Shown here in pieces: positions 16,973 to 25,753 of a DNA stretch of 64,000 nt. The notes under the pieces are model-generated. The model was not told the origin of the DNA and did no database searches. It saw nothing but the letters and a program-made list of their open reading frames with translations. Numbering within the stretch: the stretch's first letter is position 1; the number at the start of each line of letters is the position of its first letter. Made by a program: the position numbers and the translations under genes. Source of the stretch: JBDSSS01 sp963764195 (GTDB taxonomy: Bacteria > Actinomycetota > Actinomycetes > Actinomycetales > Dermatophilaceae); the NCBI GenBank assembly GCA_963764195.1, contig CAVXRG010000010.1, positions 682,001 to 746,000 on the forward strand, read 5' to 3'.

Positions 16973-17878
16973 GTGTCCCCGATGCTCCCGCCCTCCTCCC
17001 CCGCCGACCGCTACGGCCCCGACGTCCTCTCCGGCGACTGGAAGGCTCCGCGCGGCGGACGCTCGACGCCCGTGCCCGCGGAGCGGGACCTCGTCGTCGA
17101 GGAGGTCGAGACCGGCTGGGTCGGCGCGGTCGTCCGCGTCGAGAAGGCCGGGGGGATGCACGTCGTGCACCTCGAGGACCGGCACGGGCGGACCCGGGCC
17201 TTCCCGCTCGGGCCGGGGTTCCACGTCGATGGCAGACCGGTCACCCTGACACCGCCGACGGCCGCCGCGCACGCCGCGGTCGCGGCCGCCCGCAGCGCCG
17301 AGTCCCGCACCGCGAGCGGCTCCGTCGCCGTGCAGGGTGCGCGGGCGCGGGTCGCGAGCGGGTCCCGGATCTACGTCGAGGGCCGCCACGACGCCGAGCT
17401 CGTGGAGAAGGTGTGGGGTGACGACCTGCGGGTCGAGGGCGTCGTCGTCGAGCTGATGGACGGCGTCGACGACCTCGCCGGGATCATCGCCGACTTCGGG
17501 CCCGGTCCGAGACGTCGGATGGGGGTGCTCGTCGACCACCTCGTGCCCGGCACGAAGGAGGCCCGGATCGTCGCGCAGGCCCGCTCCCTGCCGGGTCTCA
17601 CCGCGCACGTCAAGGTGCTCGGTCACCCCTACGTCGACGTCTGGCAGTCCGTCCGGCCCCAGCGCCTCGGTTGGGAGCGGTGGCCGGTCATCCCCCGGGG
17701 CACGTCGTGGAAGCACGGCATCTGCGCCGAGCTCGGCTGGCCCCACGCGACCCAGACCGACATCGCCCTGGCCTGGAAGCGCATCCTCGGCACGGTCCGC
17801 AGCTATGCCGACCTCGAGCCGACCCTGCTGGCGAGCGTCGAGGAGCTCATCGACTTCGTGACCGAGCCCGGCACCTGA
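16973..17878 (+). CDS. DUF3097 family protein
   Basis: A 301-residue actinobacterial protein of unknown function, conserved near hrcA and hemW. It begins near the family motif DRYGPDVLSGDW. The centre has RIYVEGRHDAELVEKVWGDD (about 129-148) followed later by GVLVDHLVPGTKEA. A hydrophobic strand ending in E-G-x-x-D and a later D-x-L pattern resemble a TOPRIM fold (my inference), which would suggest nucleic-acid or nucleotide chemistry. GTG 16973 is used; ATG 16982 in frame is equally possible, and no clear Shine-Dalgarno decides. The upstream region is shared with divergent hrcA. Confidence 0.85.
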   Translation: MSPMLPPSSPADRYGPDVLSGDWKAPRGGRSTPVPAERDLVVEEVETGWVGAVVRVEKAGGMHVVHLEDRHGRTRAFPLGPGFHVDGRPVTLTPPTAAAHAAVAAARSAESRTASGSVAVQGARARVASGSRIYVEGRHDAELVEKVWGDDLRVEGVVVELMDGVDDLAGIIADFGPGPRRRMGVLVDHLVPGTKEARIVAQARSLPGLTAHVKVLGHPYVDVWQSVRPQRLGWERWPVIPRGTSWKHGICAELGWPHATQTDIALAWKRILGTVRSYADLEPTLLASVEELIDFVTEPGT

Positions 17879-17902
17879 GGCGTCGCCGCGCCAGGTGCCG
17901 GG
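17867..17902. terminator. Bidirectional hairpin terminator
   Basis: CCCGGCACCTG and CAGGTGCCGGG form an 11-bp perfect stem with a 14-base loop, overlapping the stop codon of the DUF3097 gene. It lies between that gene and the convergent CHAP gene. No T-run follows on either side, as is common for high-GC terminators. Confidence 0.6.
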
Positions 17903-17917
17903 TCCCCTCGGGTCAGG

Positions 17918-19624
17918 TCACTTCAGGACGTAGCCCTGCACGTCGACGACGAGGTCGGCCGTCGCGCTCGTCCACAGCCGGACCGCGCCGTCGGACCCGA
18001 CCTTGACGAGCACGGAGTTCGCGATCGTCTGGCCTTCCCCGAAGTTGAGGATCGAGGCGTTCGGACGGGTCGTGCGGGACGGGTAGGCGCTCAGGAAGCC
18101 GCCACTCGACTGCCGCGTGGAGACGACGGTGAGCATGACCGACTCCACCCCGGCGGCCGGGACCCCGGCGCGCCCCGTGACGGGGAGCAGGATCGAGCTG
18201 CCCCCGGCGACTTTGGAGGACTGTCGGGTGTCGAGCACCCGCGTCGGGGTGAGCCCCACGAAGTCCGCCGCGGACGGGTAGTAGCCGGCGACGTCGACGA
18301 CGAGGTCGGTCTCCTGCGAGGCGAAGACGCTCACCTTGCCGTTGAGCCCGACGTCGGAGACGACGAGACCCGCGACGGTCTGGCCGGGCGTGAAGTTGAG
18401 GCTCGAGGACGGCGGCGGCGTGCCGGTCGAGGTCGCCGGCCACACCGTCAGCCACCCGGTCGTCGACGGTTTGACGGCCGTGACGTTGAGCACGACCGAC
18501 GACGCGCCCTTGGCCGGGACCCCACCGGCACCGACGACGGCGATGTCGCGTCGCGTGCCGGCCGGGATGCGGGACCTCGTGGTCCCGAGCCCGTAGCGCG
18601 AGTCGGCGAGACGGGTCGGCGCGACCGTCTGGAGGTAGCCTGCCGACGTGTAGTAGCCGGAGACGTCGACGACGAGGTGGGTGGCCTGCGAGGCGTAGAT
18701 GTCGACCGCCCCCGTGTCACCGACCTTGGCGACGACCTGGTTGGCAATGGTCGATCCCTTCTCGTAGTTCAGGGACGACACGACCGGGCGGTCCGTGCCC
18801 GTCGGGTAGAGGCTGAGGAAGCCGGAACCTGCCGGGGTGACGGCCGTCACGTTGAGCACGACCGCTCCGACGCCCCGCGTCGGGAGGCCGGCTCGCCCGG
18901 CGACCTGGAGGCTCACCTTGCCCCCCGCGGGCACGACCGCCCGGGCAGCACCGAGGCCGGCTCGGGTGTCGAGCAACCGGGTCGGGGCGAGCGCCTGGTA
19001 GTCAGCCGGCGTCGCGACCGGTGCGCCGACGTCCTTGAGGTGGATGAAGCCCTGCGGCCAGCGACCACCGCCGCGGGTCACCCGACGCCAGCGGAAGTCA
19101 CCGCCCCAGTTGTCCTCGGAGATGAGGATCTCGTCGGGCGAGATGACCTTCTCGACGTAGGCGACGTGGCCCGTCGACGAGAACGAGGTGTCCCACCAGG
19201 CCACCGACCCGACGGCCGGCGCGGAGTCGGTCTGGGACGGGAAGGACGGTCCCCAGTTGAAGGCGTTGCCCGACAGGCTCGACGGCTTGGTGTTGGGCAG
19301 GCCGTTCTGGACGAGGCGGTAGGCGACGTAGTTGGTGCAGTTGTGGCCGGTGCTCTGGCGCCAGAAGGTGTTGTACATGACGCCCTGGTAGCCCGCCTCG
19401 CTGTAGCCGGAGGACGTGCATGAGGCGAAGCCCGTGCAGAGGACGATCCACTCCCGCGACCCGACCCACTGTGGGGAGGCGAACGGGTACGGGGACGGGG
19501 CCGGGTCGGCCGCCTGGGCCGGAGCCGCGACGGCGACCCCGAAGAAGAGCAACACCACCGCGGACATCACGAGCGCGAGTCTGCGGAAGCGGGTGGGCAT
19601 GGTCTCAGTTGCGTGTGTGTTCAC
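17918..19624 (-). CDS. Secreted CHAP-domain peptidoglycan hydrolase with three beta repeats
   Basis: A 568-residue exported protein. The signal peptide spans about 1-39 (cleavage after APAQA). A CHAP domain (about 50-195) carries Cys96 in GHNCTNYVAY and His153 in STGHVAYVEKV. Three tandem repeats of about 115-120 residues follow (about 212-326, 334-450, 457-568). Each begins PTRLLDTR-like and ends LVVDVSGYY-like, a cell-surface repeat seen in many actinobacterial secreted proteins. CHAP enzymes cleave peptide bonds in peptidoglycan; the repeats probably bind wall or surface polymer. The GTG start at 19624 is supported by GGGGAGA just upstream; an in-frame ATG lies at 19600. The 200-base AT-richer upstream region contains a TAGATT -10-like site. 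Confidence 0.88.
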   Translation of the reverse strand: MNTHATETMPTRFRRLALVMSAVVLLFFGVAVAAPAQAADPAPSPYPFASPQWVGSREWIVLCTGFASCTSSGYSEAGYQGVMYNTFWRQSTGHNCTNYVAYRLVQNGLPNTKPSSLSGNAFNWGPSFPSQTDSAPAVGSVAWWDTSFSSTGHVAYVEKVISPDEILISEDNWGGDFRWRRVTRGGGRWPQGFIHLKDVGAPVATPADYQALAPTRLLDTRAGLGAARAVVPAGGKVSLQVAGRAGLPTRGVGAVVLNVTAVTPAGSGFLSLYPTGTDRPVVSSLNYEKGSTIANQVVAKVGDTGAVDIYASQATHLVVDVSGYYTSAGYLQTVAPTRLADSRYGLGTTRSRIPAGTRRDIAVVGAGGVPAKGASSVVLNVTAVKPSTTGWLTVWPATSTGTPPPSSSLNFTPGQTVAGLVVSDVGLNGKVSVFASQETDLVVDVAGYYPSAADFVGLTPTRVLDTRQSSKVAGGSSILLPVTGRAGVPAAGVESVMLTVVSTRQSSGGFLSAYPSRTTRPNASILNFGEGQTIANSVLVKVGSDGAVRLWTSATADLVVDVQGYVLK

Positions 19625-19824
19625 GGTTCTCCCCGGTGGCGTTCATGGTCATCGTGGGAGAATCTAGGACAAGATGCTCAGTTCGGACAGCGAAACACGA
19701 ATATTTTTCTGTCTCTTGCGTGTCGCGCTGGAACACGCTTCACTCTGGTGACGATAATTCGCCCTTTGTCGAGCGCCAGCCGCCCGTGCCGCCGGGTGCC
19801 GCCGCGTGGCGCCGGGTGGCGTCG

Positions 19825-21060
19825 TCAGGACGTGAGCAGCCGGTGGACCACCGTGTCGGCGAGCAGCCGCCCGCGCCGGGTCAGCACGACCCGTCCCAGC
19901 CTCACCGCCGCCGGTCCGTCGAGCAGGCCCTCGGCGATGAGTCCGGCGACCGCGGCCCGTCCGGGCGGCGCCAGCGTCGCGACCGGCAGCCCGTCGGCGA
20001 GCCTCGTGCCCAGCAGGACCCGCTCGTCGTAGCGCTGCTCGTCGGTGAGGGTCTCGCGGGCAGCCGCGGGTGAGGTCCCGGAGGCGAGGCGGGCGGCATA
20101 CGCACTCGGGTGCTTCACGTTCCACCACCGCACCCCGCCGACGTGGCTGTGGGCGCCCGGGCCGATGCCCCACCAGCTGGTGCCCGCCCAGTAGGCGATG
20201 TTGTGGCGGCACCGGAGGTCCTTGCCGCGGGCCCAGTTGCTCACCTCGTACCACCCGTAGCCGGCTGCGGACAGCAGCTCGTCGGCGAGCTCGTACTTGT
20301 CGGCCTCGTCGTCGTCCTCCGGCGCGGGGACCAGGCCCCGTCGCACCTGGGCGGCCAGCTTGGTCCCGTCCTCGACGACGAGCGCATAGGCCGAGATGTG
20401 GTCGGGCTCGAGGGCGATGGCCGCCTCGAGGCTCTGGCGCCAGTCGCCCTGCGACTCCCCCGGCGTGCCGTAGATGAGGTCGACGCTCACCTGCAGACCC
20501 GCGGCTCTGGCACCGGCGACGGCCCGGGCGACGTTGTCCGGGTCATGAGTGCGCTCGAGCGTCCGGAGCACGTGCGGGACCGCCGACTGCATGCCCACGG
20601 ACACCCGGGTGAAGCCACCCGCCGCCAGCTCAGCGAGGGACTCGGGGGTGACGGAGTCCGGGTTGGCCTCGGTCGTCACCTCGGCGTCGTCGGTCAGACC
20701 GAAGCGCGCACGGATGCCGTCGAGCACCCGCACGAGGTCGCCCGACCTCAGCATCGTCGGAGTGCCACCACCGACGAACACCGTTGACACCAGGGGCGCT
20801 TCGCCCCCCAACACGGCAGCGGCGAGGTCAAGCTCGAGCAGGGCTGCGTCGGCGTAGGTCTCGACGCCGATCGAGGCACCGGGCCCGCCGAGCTCGGTGA
20901 GCGTGTAGGTGTTGAAGTCGCAGTAGCCGCAGCGCACCGTGCAGAAGGGGACGTGGACGTAGATCCCGAGGTCGGTCGTGTCGAGCCCGGACAGGGCCGT
21001 CGACGGGAGCTCGCCGGAGGACGGGGCGGGGTCGCCGTCGGGGAGGGCGGAGGGCGGCAT
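19825..21060 (-). CDS. hemW: Radical SAM heme chaperone HemW
   Basis: Radical SAM protein of the HemN/HemW family. The cluster motif CTVRCGYC gives Cys40, Cys44 and Cys47, and FVGGGTPTML follows near 95-105. The 411-residue length and the position between lepA and hrcA favour HemW, which binds heme and delivers it to membrane proteins, over the true coproporphyrinogen dehydrogenase HemN. The ATG at 21060 follows a Pro/Ser-rich N-terminus of about 30 residues that is not part of the fold. Confidence 0.93.
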   Translation of the reverse strand: MPPSALPDGDPAPSSGELPSTALSGLDTTDLGIYVHVPFCTVRCGYCDFNTYTLTELGGPGASIGVETYADAALLELDLAAAVLGGEAPLVSTVFVGGGTPTMLRSGDLVRVLDGIRARFGLTDDAEVTTEANPDSVTPESLAELAAGGFTRVSVGMQSAVPHVLRTLERTHDPDNVARAVAGARAAGLQVSVDLIYGTPGESQGDWRQSLEAAIALEPDHISAYALVVEDGTKLAAQVRRGLVPAPEDDDEADKYELADELLSAAGYGWYEVSNWARGKDLRCRHNIAYWAGTSWWGIGPGAHSHVGGVRWWNVKHPSAYAARLASGTSPAAARETLTDEQRYDERVLLGTRLADGLPVATLAPPGRAAVAGLIAEGLLDGPAAVRLGRVVLTRRGRLLADTVVHRLLTS

Positions 21061-21149
21061 ACCCTGATTGTCTCAGCCCGCGACCCGACGCCGGCGCGCG
21101 GGAGGCGACCGACCCGGGCCGGTCCCCGCCATCACCTAGGCTCGATGAC

Positions 21150-21983
21150 GTGCACCAACCCAACTGGATCGAGCTCGCCGGCGTCGTCAACATGCGTGAC
21201 CTCGGGGGCGCCCCGACCGAGGACGGCGACGTCGTGCGCCCGCGGCGGCTGCTGCGTTCGGACAACCTGCAGGACCTGCCCGCGGCCTCGGTGCGCCTGC
21301 TCGTCGAGACCTACGGCGTCACGGACGTCGTCGACCTGCGCACCCACGTCGAGCTCGCTCGAGAGGGCGACGGGCCGCTGCGTGCCGTCGGGTCCGTGCG
21401 CCACCACCACCTCACGCTCTACCGCGAGGACTCCACCGAGACAGGCATCCCCGCGGGCGAGCGGGCCCTGCCCTGGGAGGCCCAGGAGCGGCGCGAAGGC
21501 ATCGGGGTCGACCCCCTGCAGCCGGTCGAGCCCCGGGTGAGGAAGGACCACGACGAGTTCTGGACCGACCACTACCTGTCCTACCTCGCCGATCGACCCG
21601 ACTCGGTCGTCGCCGCCCTCGGCGCGATCGCAGGGGCCGAGGGAGCCGCCGTCGTGCACTGCGCCGCCGGCAAGGACCGCACCGGAACCGTCGTCGGTCT
21701 CGCTCTCAAGACCGTCGGGGTGCCGGACGACGTCGTGATGGCCGACTTCGCCGCGTCCGCCGAGCGGATCGAAGCGATCATGGCGCGGCTGCGCACCAAG
21801 GCTGCCTACGCCTCCGACCTCGAGCACAAGACCACGACCCAGCAGGCCCCGCGTGCCGACACGATGCGGCTGCTGCTCGCCGCTCTCGAGACCCGCTACG
21901 GCGGGGTGCACGGGTGGCTCGGCGAGCAGGGATGGACGCCGGCCGACACCGACCGGCTGCGGCGAAAGCTGCTGTCGGACTGA
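21150..21983 (+). CDS. Tyrosine-protein phosphatase (dual-specificity-like)
   Basis: A 277-residue cytoplasmic phosphatase with the CX5R loop HCAAGKDRTG (Cys171, Arg177) and the N-terminal motif NMRDLGG (14-20), typical of the Y_phosphatase3/PtpB-like family acting on phosphotyrosine or phosphoinositide. General acid candidates lie in the DRPDSV region near 148-152. GTG 21150 is chosen because IELAGVVNMRDLGG must be included. It is divergent from hemW and convergent with the membrane/patatin gene, ending six bases from it. Substrate unknown. Confidence 0.88.
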   Translation: MHQPNWIELAGVVNMRDLGGAPTEDGDVVRPRRLLRSDNLQDLPAASVRLLVETYGVTDVVDLRTHVELAREGDGPLRAVGSVRHHHLTLYREDSTETGIPAGERALPWEAQERREGIGVDPLQPVEPRVRKDHDEFWTDHYLSYLADRPDSVVAALGAIAGAEGAAVVHCAAGKDRTGTVVGLALKTVGVPDDVVMADFAASAERIEAIMARLRTKAAYASDLEHKTTTQQAPRADTMRLLLAALETRYGGVHGWLGEQGWTPADTDRLRRKLLSD

Positions 21984-21988
21984 GACGG

Positions 21989-24900
21989 TCACCGTGGCGG
22001 CGTCACCAAGGCGAGGGCGTCGGCGAGCGATCCCCGGCCGGACAGGACCGGGGATGCGCCGGCCGGGCGCGCACCGGCCGGGCCGTCCGCCGAGGTCGTC
22101 GCCTGACGGGTGAGGGCTCGGTCCATCGTCTCGATGCTCTGCTGCGACAGGACCCAGCCCAGCGGGGCGGTGACCGCCGGGACCGTCGACTGGTGCACGA
22201 CGAAGGCGCCGTGGCGACGCCATCCGTCGACGGCGGCCCGGATCGGCTCGACCTCGGCGCCCCCGGGCAGCACGGACCGCGCCGAGACGAGGCGCTCGGC
22301 CTCGCGCAGCAGCGCCGGGGTGTCGACGAGGGCGGACGCCGCCCGGCTCGACGTCCGCAGGGGCACGAGCAGCTCGGGGGTGCGCTGGGGCGGGTCGACG
22401 CGCAGGTCGGTGCCCGTGCCGTTGTCGAGGTAGACGACGACGGGGACCACGAGCGAGGGTGACGGCGAGGCCAGCGCCTCGACGTTGTGGCGCTGGACCT
22501 CGACGAGCCAGCCGGGGGCGAGGTCGACCAGGGTCCCCAGACCCGAGTTCTCGACGTAGCCGCCGTCGACGAACTGCTGCCCGATCTGGCCCCCGCACGG
22601 TCCCGCGACCCCGCTGGGGGTCACGAACGGGAAGCGCGAGGCGAGCATCGCCCCGGTCGCCGCCGTCATCGGGCCCAGGCACAGGTCGTCGTCCCCGCCC
22701 TCCCCGGGCGCGACGGGACGCATCAGGTCGATGAGGTCGAGCGTGTGCCCGGCGGGCGCCGAGGCGGCGTCGCACTCGGCGCCGGGACCGGAGCCGAGCG
22801 AGAGCTGGCTGACCCACATGCGGCAACCGTCGGAGACCCGCGTCGAGTTGAGCACGAGCGCCCCCGTCCGGCTCCGGGACGCGTCCGTCGGGTCCGACGG
22901 CAGGAACGGACCGGACAGCCCCGCGTCGTCCGCCCAGACCTTCTCCATCAGGGCGCCCCGGTCGCGCCAGACGGGCTGGCTCGCGTCCGTGACCTCCCAG
23001 GCCGGTCGGCCGAAGACGGGCAGCCCGGTGACGGCGTAGAGCAGGTCGCGCACGAAGAGGCCCGCCGTGGCCTGGCCCAGCGCGTCGGGTGCGGACATCC
23101 TGACGACCCGGTCGCGCGCGGACGACTCGCCGGCGAACCGGGCCACGGTCAGGCCGACGGCGCCGCCGCTCGCCCCACCGGCGAGCAGGGGCCGGGAGCA
23201 CGTGACCGGGGCGCCCGCCCGCCAGTCCACCCCATCCCCCGTGGCGGCTGCGGCGCCGCTCAGCAGGTCGACGGCGGCGGCCGACCAGTAGGCCGCCCGG
23301 ATGCCGCCGCCCTCCGCGGCGATGAGGAACATCGGTCGCAACGTCACGGTGCGGCCGCCCACCGTCGTGGCCCGACCACACCCCGACGTGGCGGCCTCCC
23401 AGTCGCGGAAGGCGGTGGCGAGGTCCGGTCGCTGCGGAAGGGTGGCCACGACCCGTCCCGGGGCCGGTGGTGCGACGAGCCCCTGCAGACCGTGGATGTC
23501 CGCGTCGTCGCCGAGGGTGGAGGTGAGGGCGAGGGCCGCGAGGATGACAGTCGTGACCGGCACCGACGGGCTGTTGATGGGGGCGAACCAGAACACCTCC
23601 GGGCTGAGCCGCTGCTCGAGGACCACGACGATGCCACCGATCACGAGGCACGCGGCCAGCAGCGCCGCCATGGCGGTGGCGATGACCCCGGCGTGGCGAG
23701 CGAACCACTCGGGCTCGAGTCCGATGAGCAGGAGCAGCCCGACCCCGGCGGCAAGCACCCCCAGGCGTACCAGGGGCGAGGCGGTCGTCGTGACCGAGGG
23801 GGACATGGTGCTCCGCACGCGGTCCACCACACCGCTACCCAGGGCAGGCGCCCCCGGGACCCAGGTGAGCGCATCGGTCACGAGGCGCATGACCGGCCAC
23901 GCGGCGACCGCTCCCCCGGCCCCGACCACCCAGGCGAGGACCGCCGAGCCCATGGAGGTGCCCGGCACGGTGGCCCCGAGGGCGATCACGGCAGTGAACG
24001 ACCGCACCAGCCCGAGGCCCGCGATGACCAGTGCCGTCGTCGCCACGACGTCCCCCGCACGGAGCACGATCTCCCTGGTCGAGGGGTCGAGCTGGGTGAA
24101 CTCGGGCTTCGGGAACCAGGGAGACCCGGTGGTCGCGCTGCCGGCCTGACGAACCCGGATCCCCCACGAGAGAAGGGCGATCGCGACCGGCACCCCGACG
24201 AAGATGACGAGCGGCCACCACACCAGTCCGGGGGCGTGCGTCAGGGTCGCCGACCCGCGCACGAGCATGATGACCCAGCCGATGAAGGCGAGGGCAGGTG
24301 CGATGACCGCCAGCCACAGTCGGGCGCGTTGACCGTCGGTCGGACCCACGGGCGGGGGGTTCCAGGCGGTGGTGGACCGCAGCCGTCCGAGCAGGAGCAG
24401 GCCCGCGGCCACGAGCGACATGGCGACCCCGGCCGCCGCCGCGTGGCCCCACCCATCGAGCATCCAGCGGCGTTGCACGTCGGGCAGCTGGTCGAGCAGG
24501 TCGCTCCCCGGCAGGACACCGAGGACGGCGATGGGCAGCACCGCGAGCACGGAGAACCGGTGCCGGAAGATCGCGACAGCCCAGCGTCGCAGAGCTGCCC
24601 GGTAGCCGGGGCTCGACCGCCACCGGGTCACGACGACGACGACCACAGCGACGAGGGAGGCCGTCTTGAGGACCGTCGCGGACCACAGCAGCCAGGTGAG
24701 CCACTCGGCGGGCGGGCTCGATCCCCGCACGACGACGAGGGCGACGAGGTCCTCCAGCAGGTCGAACGAGCCCATCACCGTGATCGCGATGGCCAGTGCG
24801 GTCCAGGACGTCAGCTTCGCCGTCCACGCCGCCCAGACGTAGGTCACGATGAAGACGAGGTCGACGACGAGGTACGCCGTCAGCCAGGCCGCGCGGGCAC

Positions 24901-25105
24901 TGCCGAGGTCACCGGTGAAGACGGCCAGCCACCCCTCTCGCGAGGGGCTCCCCAGGCCCATCAGGTCATCGGCCGAGTAGGCCCGCCCCGTGGTGTCGAG
25001 CACCTCGCCCGTGAGCCGGCTCAGCTCGGACATCACGAGCAGCAGAACGACGAGGAAGGACGAGACCGTCCCGACTCTGACTCGCATGCGCGTTGGGCTG
25101 TCCAA
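21989..25105 (-). CDS. Large polytopic membrane protein with C-terminal patatin-like hydrolase
   Basis: About 1038 residues. The N-terminal half (1-560) holds roughly 12-13 membrane segments. The C-terminal half shows patatin-type landmarks: a GGGIRAAYW oxyanion loop near 595, nucleophile elbow GGASGG near 640 and DGGYVENSG near 845 supplying the catalytic Asp. Patatins are Ser-Asp lipid acyl hydrolases, so a membrane-embedded lipase acting on its own bilayer is inferred. The TTG at 25105 has GGGAG five bases upstream and is preferred; ATG 25087 lacks one. Convergent with the phosphatase gene. It is inserted between hemW and lepA, which are usually closer. Confidence 0.8.
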   Translation of the reverse strand: MDSPTRMRVRVGTVSSFLVVLLLVMSELSRLTGEVLDTTGRAYSADDLMGLGSPSREGWLAVFTGDLGSARAAWLTAYLVVDLVFIVTYVWAAWTAKLTSWTALAIAITVMGSFDLLEDLVALVVVRGSSPPAEWLTWLLWSATVLKTASLVAVVVVVVTRWRSSPGYRAALRRWAVAIFRHRFSVLAVLPIAVLGVLPGSDLLDQLPDVQRRWMLDGWGHAAAAGVAMSLVAAGLLLLGRLRSTTAWNPPPVGPTDGQRARLWLAVIAPALAFIGWVIMLVRGSATLTHAPGLVWWPLVIFVGVPVAIALLSWGIRVRQAGSATTGSPWFPKPEFTQLDPSTREIVLRAGDVVATTALVIAGLGLVRSFTAVIALGATVPGTSMGSAVLAWVVGAGGAVAAWPVMRLVTDALTWVPGAPALGSGVVDRVRSTMSPSVTTTASPLVRLGVLAAGVGLLLLIGLEPEWFARHAGVIATAMAALLAACLVIGGIVVVLEQRLSPEVFWFAPINSPSVPVTTVILAALALTSTLGDDADIHGLQGLVAPPAPGRVVATLPQRPDLATAFRDWEAATSGCGRATTVGGRTVTLRPMFLIAAEGGGIRAAYWSAAAVDLLSGAAAATGDGVDWRAGAPVTCSRPLLAGGASGGAVGLTVARFAGESSARDRVVRMSAPDALGQATAGLFVRDLLYAVTGLPVFGRPAWEVTDASQPVWRDRGALMEKVWADDAGLSGPFLPSDPTDASRSRTGALVLNSTRVSDGCRMWVSQLSLGSGPGAECDAASAPAGHTLDLIDLMRPVAPGEGGDDDLCLGPMTAATGAMLASRFPFVTPSGVAGPCGGQIGQQFVDGGYVENSGLGTLVDLAPGWLVEVQRHNVEALASPSPSLVVPVVVYLDNGTGTDLRVDPPQRTPELLVPLRTSSRAASALVDTPALLREAERLVSARSVLPGGAEVEPIRAAVDGWRRHGAFVVHQSTVPAVTAPLGWVLSQQSIETMDRALTRQATTSADGPAGARPAGASPVLSGRGSLADALALVTPPR

Positions 25106-25197
25106 GGTCGCTCCCGTGGGCGGGGAAACAGGTCGAGCGCTACCAGAGTCGCGGTAAATGCTCCGACGAGCCCACGTTTTCGGGAAACCGGTGTCGC

Positions 25198-25647
25198 TCA
25201 GCCGGCGTAGGTCCCGAAGCTCCAGGAGTTGCCCTCGGGGTCGCTGACCGAGAAGCCGCGCGAGCCGTAGTCGGTCTCCTCCATCGTGCGGACGACGGGC
25301 GCCCTCAGCCGCTGGGCCGCCTCCCAGACGGTGTCGGGGTCGTCGACGACGACGTAGACGACGGCCGTGCCGCGAGGCGTGCCGAACGTGTCGTCGGCCT
25401 TCCCTCGGGTGTGCACCATGACGCGGCCCCCTTCGGGCCAGAGCATCTCGCTGTGTCGCACCTCCCCCTCGGACTCGCCCGGCACGAGGATGCCGTCCTC
25501 GAAGCCGAGGTCGTGCAGCCACGCCCGCGCGGCGTGGGCGTCGTCATAGCTGATGCCGACCCAGACGTTGTGGTCGGTGCGGGTCTCGGCGCTGGTCTCG
25601 GCGCTGGTCTCGGTGGTGGTCTCGGTGCTGGTGTCTGTGGGCTCCAT
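25198..25647 (-). CDS. VOC / glyoxalase-like protein
   Basis: A 149-residue protein of the vicinal oxygen chelate fold. The paired beta-alpha-beta units begin VWVGISYDDAHAARAWLHDL and end in the typical SDPEGNSWSFGTY. The N-terminus is a low-complexity Thr/Glu/Ser stretch encoded by imperfect 12-bp tandem repeats (about 25580-25630), probably unstable in copy number. No metal ligand set identifies a reaction; small VOC proteins include glyoxalases and resistance proteins. It sits beside, and in the same direction as, an AraC-type regulator ending at 25754, a pairing common for VOC genes. Confidence 0.82.
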   Translation of the reverse strand: MEPTDTSTETTTETSAETSAETRTDHNVWVGISYDDAHAARAWLHDLGFEDGILVPGESEGEVRHSEMLWPEGGRVMVHTRGKADDTFGTPRGTAVVYVVVDDPDTVWEAAQRLRAPVVRTMEETDYGSRGFSVSDPEGNSWSFGTYAG

Positions 25648-25753
25648 CCGCCCAGCATCGCCGCTCGGCGGCGCGGTGTCTTGGACGAATGCGCGGCGGG
25701 CACCCTCACCTGCCGGCCGTGGGAGGTGAGACCGCGTAGCCGGGCACGCGACC

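Noticed and set aside
19625..19824. A c-di-AMP (ydaO) riboswitch upstream of the CHAP hydrolase
   Set aside because: The 200-base region does not show the conserved ydaO blocks when read on the minus strand; only a promoter-like AT-rich patch is visible.
22487..25210. A 907-codon open frame on the plus strand opposite the membrane/patatin gene
   Set aside because: Its product is an Arg/Gly/His/Asp-rich mixture without domains, typical of an antisense shadow in high-GC DNA; the minus strand shows clear membrane segments and patatin motifs.
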